DNA from: Fragilariopsis cylindrus CCMP1102
Taxonomy: Eukaryota > Bacillariophyta > Bacillariophyceae > Bacillariales > Bacillariaceae
Length of the DNA stretch: 64,000 bases
Assembly: GCA_900095095.1 (NCBI GenBank)
Contig: FMBT01000291.1
Location: 496,001-560,000, forward strand
Direction of reading: 5' to 3'
Shown: piece by piece, positions 22,498-33,225 of the stretch
How the letters are laid out: each line of letters opens with the position of its first letter
Position numbering within the stretch: position 1 is the stretch's first letter
Notes under the pieces: model-generated
Databases searched by the model: none
What the model was told of the DNA's origin: nothing
Seen by the model: the letters and a program-made list of their open reading frames with translations, nothing else
Made by a program: the position numbers and the translations under genes

Positions 22498-25400
22498 TCA
22501 TGGTACGCCAAAAGTATCAAGCTCGTGGTTGCATCTATTGATGTATGTAAGGTCGGGGTACCCATAGTTTTCGGTGCCTCCATTTAATTTGGTTTTATGG
22601 TGGATGGATGACCAAACGACTTGATTTCGTTCGCCACTAGTCATGGAGGTTCCAACCGTAAATGTAAGACCTCGACGGAATGCTTCCTGTAAGCGGTATG
22701 ACAAGCCGATTCCCTCTGAAGTGTATGGAATGAACGCCGTTCGACTTGCACTGGAATGTCGTTGTCCCGGCTCCTCGTGATAGTCCTTTTGCATTCCGGC
22801 AAAAATTTCATAGTCGATTACGATCGTGCTGTAGTTTTTAGATCCTTCACAGTGTTTTGATTTGTCAATCGTCACTGTCATAATACCGGAAGGCATCTTT
22901 CCTCGGATTGTATCTTGCGGGCTCCGGCAGATGGGACAAAGGTGGCTGGTAGCTAGCATTGGTATAGCACAATCTTTGTGAAATTCGTGCCCGCAGGATT
23001 TTAACGCTACTTTTTTAGAACTAAGATTATAAGTGCAAACACAAATAGGGCATTTATCCTCAATGTTGACACAATGAATACCAACATCAATACAAAGCGC
23101 CGTTAGATCAACCTTATTGAAAGTGGCAGGTGCTTCGTAAGCAATGATCTGGGGTGTGTATACAAGTTTAGGCATCTTCTTTCTTGCACGACTCTTGACA
23201 TTGCATCTACGATAGTTGACCCTATCAGCACTCGATTTAAGCCGAGTATTCTCATTCCTGTGAAAATAATCTTCCACGAGGCACTGGAGCTTTCGCTCAA
23301 ATAGTCTCAAACGAGCCAAACCTTCTTGGCTGGTTGAAAACTCTTCAGCCGGAAATTGAATTACGGGAAGACACTGAGAGCAATCTTTTAGAACTAACAG
23401 ACTCGGTCTCTTCCTGCTTGTAATAGAATCGTTTCCATTGTCATAACCTCGTCCAGCCTCCTTTGCATCCATTGATTCTCCTTTCAAGCGTAGCACCATC
23501 AACCCAACACTTCCATAGTCTGAAAAGGAGTGTGCATCGTTAGCCGTGTATATTCCTTCGCCATATCGTGACCCATTGTAATTACTTGAGATTTGTTTTG
23601 AACTCCGCTCCTTTTGATTCAATAGTCCGTCAGTTCTGATACGGTTTAAGTACTCCGGTTTCGTGTAATGATATCCTATGTCAACTCGACGACATTTGTC
23701 GTCGCTACAAAAAATTCCTGCCGAAGAAAGATGCGCTCTGCCAAAAAGACGAGATCATCATTAGCCAATATCTTTAACGGACAATCATTTCCTTTATTAC
23801 CCTGACAATAATCTTCGAATCGTAATTCATCAAAAGATCTATCAGCATATTGGTGCATGGCTAAATAGAATGCAACCTGATGTTTCTGCTTCCGTCTTGC
23901 CGCGATTGCGCTTGGATAGGAGCAACCCGTGTTCCAGGTTCCCTCACCTGTAGTGGTGGAAGGGGACCGAAGGTTTGTATGGGTGTGCCAAACATTCCTC
24001 CAGTAGCTTGAGGATGTCCTCCAAAAGCATGAGTTGTGGTTGTTCTGCCAAATTCTCCTCCAGCTCCAAAACCACTGGATGCAGCGGGTCCTGATCCAAA
24101 CGGACTAATTGCTGCTGCTGGTTGTCCACCGAAACCTGTGTTGCTTATGTTGTTGTTGGTGGTGTGGAACTGCCTTCCAAAGACCGTCGATAAAGTAGAA
24201 GCAGCGCCAATACCAATGGATGCATTATTTTGAATCCCCCGAAACCCTCCTCCAAATGGCGAAGGTGACAGTCTTACAATGATAGAACATGAAGGAGATG
24301 GTGTTGCATTGCCAAATGTTGAGGTCGGAGGCACTGAACCTCCATCGAATGGAGGTTGTTTAGGATTACTGTTTGCATTTGAAGACGAAAAAGCACCAAA
24401 AGTTGATGAGGAAAGAGCCTGAGCCTGTCTTCCAAAACCTCCTGGTGGTGCGGATGCCGCCGTTGCAAACGGAGACTGCGATTGAGCAGCTAAAGGAGCC
24501 CCAAAGGCACCATTCGGTACAAGAGTAGTGTTGCCCCCGAACGGTGACGAATTTGCGAAAGCTCCTGATGAAGCAGCAGCCAATCCAAAGGGACTACTTC
24601 CTACCGCTGCTTTTTCAACGAGATCAGTGTTGTTGCTGGATCGCCCTCCAAAGCCCGTCGATGTAGCGGGATCTGGTGCTCCAAACGCTACTGTCGATGC
24701 AGACAAATTTCGACCATAAAAGACTTCTAAAGGATTCCGGATTTGGTACTTCGATGCTAAACTTCGAAATAGCTCCGTCTCTTTCCCCTTCAGACAAAGA
24801 AAAATAATTTGTAGTAACCTGCCGTGTGAGAGTAGATTATACTTATACATTATATACTACTGATTCCTAAAACAATAAGATTACACGTACCTTGTACTTC
24901 TTTAGAATACTTTTCAATTCCACTAGCTTATCGGGATCTTGCTGTTTATAAATTTTCCGAATCATAGCCTCGTAATGAGGTACGATATCGTTGTTACCAA
25001 ATACCAGTGGAGATGAAAGGTAATCTTTATTCTGAAAGTCCCAGACTAATGTCTGTAGATCTTCGACAAACCTCCAGGCTTTTGACAATGCGAACTTCAT
25101 TTCATTTTCTTGATCGAATTTCAGTCGATATGAGCGGGCTAAGAAGTCTTCGTTGCTGTTGGGAAATGAGACTGGTTGTGTTAGTAGGCTGCTTCCTCCA
25201 TTTATAGGCTTCGACGACCTTCGAGCTTTGTTGGATGGGAGCGATGGGTATGGAGCACATAGAGTTGGAGCTTTTGCTGAAATCGGTGGATATCGAGCAT
25301 AATTACTATGAGTATTTTTTCTCTGTTTACCTTTCTGTACCCTCATCGGTATTACTGGGTTCAATGGTATCATTCTCCGATTGTTCGTGATTTTTTTCTT

Positions 25401-25592
25401 TGGTGGATATGGAGCACAATCACGACCATCATTCTCCGATTGTTCCTGACTTCTTTCTTCGACCACTTGAGAGTGATGCGGAACAAGAATTTGTTGTATT
25501 AAGTGAAGCATGAATAATGCAACTATCGCTGCCCACCATTCTTCAATGCGAGGAACGAAATGGTTGACAACCCGATGAATCCAAACCCACAT
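22498..25592 (-). CDS. FG-repeat / ART(PARP)-like / RING-Deltex (DTC) fusion protein
   Basis: Predicted 945 aa in four exons: 25592-24891, 24787-23948, 23876-23801 and 23717-22498. All splices keep phase; introns are 103, 71 and 83 bp. Residues 17-40 contain a membrane segment (WWAAIVALFMLHLIQQIL). FG repeats fill about 250-510. VAFYLAMHQYADRSFDELRF then EDY resembles the Nup98 element next to GLEBS. An ART/PARP-like fold (about 545-660) shows GYHYT with His556 and RYGEGIYTAND. A RING (762-803; CPICVC … CGHEFHK … CPIC) and a Deltex DTC domain (811-945; YSTIVIDYEI, FTVGTSMTSGE, His912/His913 in SSIHHKT, YGYPD) follow. RING-DTC ligases ubiquitinate and bind ADP-ribose. The RING-DTC call is strong and the ART call moderate. 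The fusion depends on the 83-bp intron; otherwise these are two overlapping genes. Confidence 0.72.
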
Positions 25593-26449
25593 GGTTGATA
25601 ACGTCTACCTGACAGGATGAGAGACAGTTAGTCTTCTGATGATAACAGAACGAGGCTGCGTTGTTACACAGCACGATATTCTATTATGAACGAGATAATT
25701 TTTGTTTTGTTCAAGTTTTTGTGTGTCCGGTTTTGAGGTGAAAGCGTTATTCGTTGCGTAGGATAAAAAATAACGTTGTAATAGTAAAAACTAAATTAGT
25801 ACAGTAAAATGGGGAAGGAAGATTAACATGGACTAATAATAATGGTTCAGTTAGTTCAACAAATAATGATAATGATACATATCACAAGGGACAAGGGTAT
25901 AATAATCTATTCAAAGATAGGGTAATCCCTCACCACACACACACAGCATGTTTAGCTAGCCCAGATGATTTGTTTGTGCAATATATTCAGATGACTTCTT
26001 TTGCGCAACATGTTGGTTGTTGTTGTTCTAGCAGTTATTTTATAACTTGTTAGTAGCGTAGCATTAGCAACGGTGCAAGCAGTGTGGTGTACTGAAATAT
26101 CTCCACTATTATTTCTAATGAAGACTTAGTTAATAGACTTTTATATAAGCAATCCTTCTCTTCAACACAAACAACATGCCCAACACATCCATCCATTCAT
26201 TCATTCATTCATTCATTCATTCATCAGCAATGTAGCAGATATCTCATGTGCATCTTGCATATATATTCTGATGTTTATGTTCTTTAAATAGTTGGTAGAC
26301 AGAGAATGACAGAATATGAGGGGTGGTTACTTTTGTATGTAAATTGCAATATAGAGAGGAGGAGGAAAAAGATAGATGATGAACTAAAATAAATGCCCTA
26401 CAAAATAGAACAGATATTTAAAGAAAAATTAGGACAAAAAATAAAAACC
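25593..26449. other. Intergenic with ATTC microsatellite
   Basis: Upstream of the FG/Deltex gene. It contains a CA run (about 25933-25945) and an (ATTC)n tract at about 26193-26224. No gene recognised. Confidence 0.6.
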
Positions 26450-26455
26450 AAAAAA
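26450..26455 (-). terminator. Pol III terminator of the 5S gene
   Basis: Six T residues on the minus strand, overlapping the last base of the 5S gene, the normal polymerase III stop. Confidence 0.75.
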
Positions 26456-26574
26456 GAACATCACCTGGAATTGATTCCAATGTAGTCCCCCAACGTAGTA
26501 CTAACCATGCTCGACCATGCTTAACTTCGCTGAGCAGATTGGAAGTAGTGCTGACATGTTGGTATGGTCGTTCT
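26455..26574 (-). rRNA. 5S ribosomal RNA
   Basis: 120 nt read on the minus strand. The ends pair (AGAACG with TGTTCT). Core signatures are in the right order: CGACCATACC near the 5' end, TCAGCGAAGTTAAGC in the middle, then GGTTAGTACTACGTTGGGGG and ATTGGAATC. These include the internal polymerase III control boxes. A T6 run directly at the 3' end serves as terminator. It is a single dispersed copy in this window, away from other rRNA genes. No disabling change is visible, but I cannot tell whether it is expressed. Confidence 0.9.
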
Positions 26575-27260
26575 CTCGTTTTCGCCTGATTTTGATGTAT
26601 ATGGTAGTATGTTCTGGCATAGGACTATACAATAATCGTGTTAGATACTATTTTTTATTTTGGGGCTAAATCATTTCTTTTCACTAGTACTGGCTACATA
26701 AGTTTCTACATGAAAGACTTTACATGGACTAAATCACCTAGGATCCGGGTGGACTATCCTACGAAAGTCTAATTAGTACTCAAAAAGCTCAAAGCAATGG
26801 ATTACTTAAATTAAGAGAGAGAGAGAGAAGTATATATTTAGATTTGTGAGTTTTATTTATGTCTACGGTGCATTGTGAATTGAGCTCAATCTACATTCAA
26901 ATGTTTGTTTGGAATATTATAATGTCTGTACCATGTTCAAATGTTGATAATAATATGTGTGTAGTTTTGCTTAAATTTGACCAGAAAAATCAGATTTTCA
27001 TTGATTCCAGCGAGGAAGGCAAATTTTTGAATTCTTGTGACAAAATCAAGATCAGATGCCAAAAAACCACAACTGCGACAATTAGTCGGAGAAACACTCT
27101 TTAAATATGGAAGGGTCATCCTTGCCAGCCATTGGATCATTGAGAACTTGATTCCTGGATGGCATAACGTTTTACTGGCAGTAAAAGAATGCTGCTTTCA
27201 AAAGTTTGAACTGAAAAACATGCCAAAACTGAAATCAATTGGTTGACTCTGCAGTTACGT
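26575..27260. other. Intergenic
   Basis: Upstream of the 5S gene and 3' flank of the next minus-strand gene. A GA run is near 26815. ORFs at 26859-27246 have no coding support. Confidence 0.55.
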
Positions 27261-28439
27261 TCATATTAGCTTAGATGTTTCCTCTGCATCCAGTATAGCG
27301 TCTGCATGCCAATACGAAGCTAGCTTGAGCCTGCTTGTGATCGTACCCATGTCCATTGCGTGCAGTCGATACGTTTCATCGATAGCAAGCGTCGAGTGGG
27401 AGGAGAAAGCCGCCCAGCTAATTGCATTCATTTGTTTCCAGGATAACAACGGCTTCTCTTCTCCAGAAGAACTATCATATAAGTATCCCTGAGAGTCAGA
27501 GTCAATAGCAGCGCGATACGCTTTATGGAAACGACCCTGACGTGTCTCTTCACACTCCTCGTCATTATCATCATCGTCATCATCGTAATTCCCACTATCA
27601 TAGTTATTCGTGAGACTTTTAAGAAATACGCTTTGCTCTATATCTGATACATTTCCAATCAAATCTACAACATCTCGAGCCATTTTATTTGCGTCCTCTA
27701 AACTATAGTAGATTTCCTGATCATCAAATTGTTCCTCACATTCGCAGGTTACAGTTAATGATCTATTCTCAGTGCTGGAACTTTCATCATCCGGAAAAGT
27801 AGTAGTAGTATCGTGATCATCTTCTTTGTCTAATATCGTTCGTACTGATGCTCTTCCAACTGTTTGTGCTGTACAGAAGATACCGAAGTCAACACCCAAA
27901 TTCATATTATATTCAGTTATTTCCATCAGTTGTATTGTATTCATCATAACATCATCTCCATCTTCCTCTCTGATAATGAAACCCAATCCAAAAATACCAT
28001 GATTGCAATCAATCGCTTGCTGAAAAAGTCGTAATTCATCTCTACTGTGGAATTGGAAATATTTTTTCTCTCCCTGCAAAGTAACTTGATCAGATGGAAC
28101 AATGATAGTATGTATCTGCCTCGTCGTGGATATAGTAGTACTTCCATTATCAGAATATAGCACTAGATCATCATTGTTTGCGATGTGATAATCGGCGTCT
28201 CGCCATCCAGAGATTCCATTTAATCGAGTCAGCGGACTCGTCGACGCTACGGTAGACAGGGAGCGGGTTGATTTTCCTGTGTTAAAATTCGATAGACCTG
28301 AAAACCCGGATGCGCATCTATCGGTTATCAGGAATAGAAAAGTACACCAAACCAAAACCAAAACTTTTTTAATCGTCGTCATACTTTTATTATTGTTCTT
28401 CTTGTTTATCCTCTGTACGCTTGTTGAACAAAGCATCAT
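27261..28439 (-). CDS. Plastid-targeted protein, possibly Lon N-terminal-like
   Basis: Single exon. The first in-frame ATG is at 28439; the ATG at 28382 gives the better signal peptide (MTTIKKVLVLVWCTFLFLIT), which is followed by CASGFSG, an ASAF-like plastid motif. The mature part has an order resembling a Lon substrate-binding domain: HTIIVPSDQVTLQGEKKYFQ, RDELRLFQQAIDCNHGIFGL, QLMEITEYNMNLGVDFGIFC, and TVGRASVRTIL. An Asp-rich linker and a helical C-terminus (KQMNAISWAAFSSHSTLAI) follow. No protease or ATPase domain is present, so if the assignment is right it is a stand-alone Lon-N protein. The plastid location is better supported than the family. Confidence 0.65.
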   Translation of the reverse strand: MMLCSTSVQRINKKNNNKSMTTIKKVLVLVWCTFLFLITDRCASGFSGLSNFNTGKSTRSLSTVASTSPLTRLNGISGWRDADYHIANNDDLVLYSDNGSTTISTTRQIHTIIVPSDQVTLQGEKKYFQFHSRDELRLFQQAIDCNHGIFGLGFIIREEDGDDVMMNTIQLMEITEYNMNLGVDFGIFCTAQTVGRASVRTILDKEDDHDTTTTFPDDESSSTENRSLTVTCECEEQFDDQEIYYSLEDANKMARDVVDLIGNVSDIEQSVFLKSLTNNYDSGNYDDDDDDNDEECEETRQGRFHKAYRAAIDSDSQGYLYDSSSGEEKPLLSWKQMNAISWAAFSSHSTLAIDETYRLHAMDMGTITSRLKLASYWHADAILDAEETSKLI

Positions 28440-29509
28440 GGCATTGAATGTATGCGATAAACGAATTTTGTCCAAATCATTGCAAGTAACTTATAATCAC
28501 TCAGGCAGAATTCTGAAATCCCAGAGCTACTAGTATGAGCTGGTTCTTTGCGTTGGTTGTAGCAATAGTCGTACTATGTATTGGGAAAAGCGATATTCGT
28601 GTCAAAGTCGTGTGTTATTACTAACAGCACGTATGTTTTTCGTGGTAATACAGTATTTCATTTTCTTCATCTTCGCATTGACGCATAAAAGAACAAATTC
28701 TTCATACCGACGCAAGAACGATGACGGAGGGGGGTGATGATTTTTAACAATAATTATCGTTCTTTTTGCGAATGAATCATTCTTCTTTACCGATGACGTG
28801 GGCTACGCGTGTGGGAAACGCGTCGAAAACTGGGACTAATTATTTTGAAATAGCAAAAGCACGCAGTTTACTGGTCCATTCAATTCATATAAGGTTTCTG
28901 AACAAACTAGAAGTACAGTATAGACAGATAGCTCCTAAAAATTTGAATAAGATGAAGTATTTAGAGTAAAAATTTTCCATATCAAACTGGAAAACAATCT
29001 ACCGGCGAGTAAGTAGTATTTTTGGCCAAAATTGCCTGTGTTTTTCACTATTTAAATCATGGTTAATATAGTCTCTACCAAATCAATATCAGTACACTCC
29101 TGAAACAAAGGTAGGTCAAAGTAACTACACTATCTTCTTCCTTATATGTAATAGAATAGATTGTTACATTACTATTAACACTTTTGAGCATGTTCTCTTT
29201 GATTTATTAGACACTCCATACAGTAGTGCTTTTCCTCATAGATTTTTTGTTTATTTCACGTAAAATGCGTGTATTATTGGACGTCCCAGTTTTCCACGCG
29301 CGTAGTTAGTGGGGGGAAATGATTTTTTACAATTATCGTTCTATTTTTGCGAATGAATCATAGTTTTCAGTCACGTCACACAGTCTTTTCTGATTTCTAT
29401 GTCTGAATCCTTCGCGTTACGGTAAAAGTAAAAAAGATTCGTTGACACCATGACTATGACACCATGGGCGGTATGAAGCAAACAGGAAAGACGCAAGTAA
29501 TCAATTATC
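28440..29509. other. Divergent intergenic region with repeat pair
   Basis: Contains a ~50-bp direct repeat (about 28732-28783 and 29310-29360) and, just inside it, inverted segments (about 28799-28843 and 29271-29309). No gene recognised. Confidence 0.6.
28732..29360. repeat. Direct repeats enclosing inverted segments
   Basis: Both direct copies contain GGGGGG, ATGATTTTT, ATTATCGTTCT and TTTTGCGAATGAATCAT. Between them CTACGCGTGTGG … GAAAACTGGGAC (28802 on) is mirrored on the other strand by CTACGCGCGTGGAAAACTGG (from 29309 downward). The arrangement suggests a decayed ~600-bp element or a rearranged promoter. The identity is imperfect. Confidence 0.5.
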
Positions 29510-30559
29510 ATGTTGGAGGCTATTGAAAAATCGTTAAAGGAGGAGTTCTCAGACTCGACCGATGCCGAGTGCTATCGGTTTGTACGTGCAGCTGAATCAC
29601 TGTACAAGAAGACCAGGAAAAGTAATAGTGAGAAAGAGAAGCTCATACATGATACCGCAAGTCAGAAGCTGGAGGAATATCTTGATTGGAGAAGCTTACA
29701 TGGACTTGATTACGACCAACCAGCTAAAGATAAAGATGATTCGTCTGTCTGGGAATGGGCTGTACGAAAGGCATTGTTTGTGGAAGAAGAAAAAAAGCGT
29801 CAAAAAGAGCAGGCAAAAAGAGCCAGCCGCAGTAGTAGTAGTAGCTCCAAGTCGACAGCAAACAACAATAAAAATTTGGTTGATTATGATTCACATATAG
29901 ATATTGCAGTGGAAGAAGAAAAAGAAGGCGGAGAAGGAGGAAAGACCAGTGAGCAAACTAACAATATTCGTGATGGTGGTAGTGAAAGAAATAATAATGA
30001 TAACAATAAGAATAACAAATCAAAAACTCTTCCTCAACTTATTTTCAGACGCACTGACCCTAACACGGGTAAAGTTCTTCAGGATAAGAATGGTACAGAT
30101 CTAATCCATGTTTTAGCAGCAAAGATCGATAGATTCGCTGCCAGCAACGAGACATGGGCAATGGCAGTTGCACTGTACATTGATTTTTACGTCGATAGAA
30201 ATTCCAAATATTCAGCATCGATATTTGTTGACGCAAGAGCAGGTGAGGGTTGGCCGAATCCGAAATTAATAATGGGTGTGTCGTTAGTAGGTCAAATCGT
30301 AACTGAAATTGAAAAGCGTCATCCGGGACGTTGCAAGACGTTAATCATATTTCCATTACCTCGAGCTTTGACGATGATTTGGGGATCTGTCAAAGGTTAT
30401 TTTTCTCCTGAGATGAATGAAATGATGATTGTTTGTTCCGGTCCATCTACCTTGGGCTCCCCCCTTCCTAAGAAAATGCTGGAGATATACGTGGACGGGG
30501 ATGTTATAGACATCTTAGAAGAGTATCGAATCGATTTATATAGTCCAAAGAAGGAATAA
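29510..30559 (+). CDS. CRAL-TRIO / SEC14-like lipid-binding protein
   Basis: Single exon, 349 aa. An N-terminal helical part (about 1-100) has the CRAL-TRIO-N look (YRFVRAAESLYKKTRKS … WRSLHGLDYD). Next is a Ser/Asn/Glu-rich insert (about 100-180). The SEC14-type lobe covers about 190-345: IFRRTDPNTGKVLQDKNGTD, ALYIDFYVDRNSKYSASIFV, then DARAGEGWPNPK, RCKTLIIFPLPRALTMIWGS and VKGYFSPEMNEMMIVCSG. Family members bind and exchange phosphoinositides or other lipids between membranes. The ligand here is unknown. No membrane segment or targeting peptide is seen, so a cytosolic place is likely. Confidence 0.82.
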   Translation: MLEAIEKSLKEEFSDSTDAECYRFVRAAESLYKKTRKSNSEKEKLIHDTASQKLEEYLDWRSLHGLDYDQPAKDKDDSSVWEWAVRKALFVEEEKKRQKEQAKRASRSSSSSSKSTANNNKNLVDYDSHIDIAVEEEKEGGEGGKTSEQTNNIRDGGSERNNNDNNKNNKSKTLPQLIFRRTDPNTGKVLQDKNGTDLIHVLAAKIDRFAASNETWAMAVALYIDFYVDRNSKYSASIFVDARAGEGWPNPKLIMGVSLVGQIVTEIEKRHPGRCKTLIIFPLPRALTMIWGSVKGYFSPEMNEMMIVCSGPSTLGSPLPKKMLEIYVDGDVIDILEEYRIDLYSPKKE

Positions 30560-30895
30560 TATTAATGGTAAGAAGGCCTTGCCGAATAATCATCTCACGA
30601 TTTCTTCCAGCCCTTCTATTTATTCTTTGTCAGACCCAAGATTGCACCAAACGAAATAAAGAAGATACAACAGGATGACGCATGCGCTCTTGCATAGCTA
30701 CTATAACTATATCTCTTATTGAAGTTACTGCTAATATATTATTAAAAATATAGATTATTATTTGTACAGCTAACTAATGTTAGAATTTTTATGTAAAGTA
30801 AAACTACTACTTCGAGAGGATAATAATAATCTTCAGAGTAGTGGTAGTGGGATTTTTTTCGTGTTATAAATAATTCATTCATTCGTTCATTCTTC
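30560..30895. other. Convergent 3' intergenic region
   Basis: AT-rich 3' flanks of the CRAL-TRIO gene (+) and the next minus-strand gene. No gene seen. Confidence 0.5.
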
Positions 30896-32468
30896 TCATG
30901 ATAGCATACTTGATACGGGAGAATCATAATTACCAAGTTCAGAACTACCGGTTGGTGCCAGTTCGATGTCACGATCGCGATCGCCACTACTACGACTCTT
31001 ACTACGTCGTGATGATGACTTTGATCGTCGACTTCTTTTACTACTCTTCTTTTTCTTTCTTTTTTTCCTATCTGACTTTTTATGTTCTCGTGTTGCACGT
31101 GCCTCTTGTGCTGCCGACTTTGCTTCACGACGTTTCTTTGCTAACCTTTACGGTATGCATGTATATCTTCACTTAATACACGAAAAAATCCACGCAAGCC
31201 ACCACCATTGGATGCCATCCGATCACGATTCTGGACGTGATATCCAAAAATTAAAAAGAATATACCCATAATAACTAATAGCGAACTTAATATATGCATT
31301 GGTGCTTTCAATTTCATATTAATAACAGCCCATTTGGGTGACAGTCCATGTGCGACAGCACGTAACGCGTAATCATAACTTGCTTTTTTACCATAAGGAT
31401 CAGGACAACCATTGGGATACATATTCAGATCACAGGACCATGATATTTTAATAATTGTGTGGCCATTTGATTTGAACCAAAATTACGTCCCCATATCCTA
31501 TGACAACCTAACCGACCCATTTGACGATTATATTGATTAAGTGGATCAATTATATCATAAAAGTCTGTTCCGTGACAATAATCACTTTGAAATGTTGCCA
31601 TTGCAAATTTCCCTTGTGCAGTACAACCCATTGTACTTGACATATAATTATCCTCATCAACAACACAATCAGCATTAGATGTATTATATCCATCTTGATA
31701 GTTTGAATTATAATACGAATCTGTATATTCTTGATCATAGTATACAGTAGGATTCTTATCAAGTGCTTGCAGTAAAGTATCAGCACCACCATACGTAAAG
31801 AATGAATTAATATAATTTCCACGTGAACATGACATTAAACTAATATGATTTGCTGGTATACCATATAATGAAAATGCAACATTAGCACAAAAATCTTGTG
31901 TCCTTGCTAAATACCATTGTTCGTCACCATCTCTATCTTCACCGTCATCATCATTCTTATCAACAGCACATTCAGACCAACTGTTATTGTTTGTGATTTG
32001 AACGTGGTGGTGGTGGTGTGGTGTGTACGGTGCGGTGCGGTATGAAAAAAACCAAATTTAAAAGATGAGGTGAGTGAATGAGAAAATTTAATTTAATTTA
32101 ATTTTAATTTAATTTTAATTTAATTATTAATTTAATTTATAATTTAATTTAATTTATAATTCAATATAATTGAATTTCAATTGAATTGAATTGAATTGAA
32201 TTCAAATTCAATTCGAACTACTGTGTACAAAATTTATAACTTACACACAACCATGGATTTTAATCCATAATGCTTGATATTGATCTAAATCTTCTAATAC
32301 ATCCCGTGCATCGATCCAATATTTAGATAATTGATTTGCTGATACCGTTGATCGTTCTCCATGTACCGATCCGACGAATGTGACAAGGAATAATATGGCT
32401 GTACTAGTATGGACGACGTAGCAGAACAGACAATCATCATCGGCGTGTGTGTACTGTATTTGATTCAC
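30896..32468 (-). pseudogene. Secreted/type I membrane protein gene with frame breaks
   Basis: The first visible exon (32468-32245) has a signal-like segment (AILFLVTFVGSVHG) and KYWIDARDVLEDLDQYQALW. No ATG is present in that frame, so an upstream exon or a damaged start is implied. A ~240-bp AT-rich intron (GTAAGT…AACAG) then leads to WSECAVDKNDDDGEDRDGDE and DFCANVAFSLYGIP. A Cys-rich lumenal domain ends in a frame break near 31440 (AAAA run). It resumes as SWSCDLNMYPNGCPDPYGKK, a membrane segment (HILSSLLVIMGIFFLIFGY), and a second break near 31145, then a Lys/Arg/Ser-rich cytosolic tail to the stop at 30896. Both breaks need one extra base. It may be a young pseudogene or carry sequence errors. 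Function unknown. Confidence 0.6.
32085..32215. repeat. Low-complexity AATTT-type tract inside an intron
   Basis: About 130 bp almost entirely of A and T in shifting TTTAA/AATTG periodicity, lying within the intron of the gene at 30896-32468. Such tracts are prone to slippage and to assembly error. Confidence 0.85.
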
Positions 32469-33225
32469 GTAAGGAATACGATTTATAGTTTAGCTTACTA
32501 CTGTAACGATGAAGATGCTTTTTGTCGGGGTGAAGAGCAGATGAATGAATACTAGTAGATAGAAGAGGTCAATGGTTGCTTTCAAGTTGGAATGTAATAA
32601 TACTGCAAATAAGAGCATCGCTCTTCGGGTAGTATGTGGTAAGCACGTGTGAAGTGAGAGAAAAAGAAAAAAAAAGATAGTCCACATACCCTAAAACCAG
32701 TTTTCCGCGGTACTAACCGCAGTAAAAAATGTTGTGTGAAGAATTCAAAACCAAAAAAAGAGCTGACCCGAGTGGATCATTGCGTCCAATGCATCTAAAT
32801 AATTTGTTTCCGTTCCGAGCGGGTAAGTTTGTCCATCGCGCGAAATCAGTTGAAACGCCTATATAGTATCTGCCATGTCGGAAGCGGCTAAATGTTATAT
32901 CAAGCAAGCCCAGAAATGCATCCGTTGCTCATAGTAGTAGTATCTCCTACTTACTACGTATTATTAGTGTGCTTGAAGTAACATGGCTAATGCAGGTGCT
33001 TTCGACGAAAAATTCTCTAAATTTTAAAACGCCCAAACAAATGAATTCAACGATACTGGATCGGACTGAACATAACTGGACTGTCGTTCGGATACAACTT
33101 ACTCTACTTGAGTAGCTAGAGAGATTATAAATCATGACAAATTTTGGAAGAAAACAACTGCATATCAATCATAGAAGGAACGTCCACAATCCGTATCATC
33201 GTCGATTTTTAGTGCTACGGGAACA
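32469..33225. promoter_or_regulatory. Divergent intergenic region between two secreted-protein genes
   Basis: About 760 bp between head-to-head genes, presumably holding both promoters. The ORF at 32490-32687 (-) begins with hydrophobic sequence and could include the missing 5' exon of the left gene, but I cannot prove it. No clear TATA or other motif is called. Confidence 0.4.

Noticed and set aside
23676-23858. Separate short gene ending in TTNVVELT
   Set aside because: It is the read-through continuation of the FG-repeat exon, better explained as an exon plus retained intron.
26193-26224. (ATTC)n tract as a functional repeat
   Set aside because: Simple microsatellite in intergenic DNA, no further signal.
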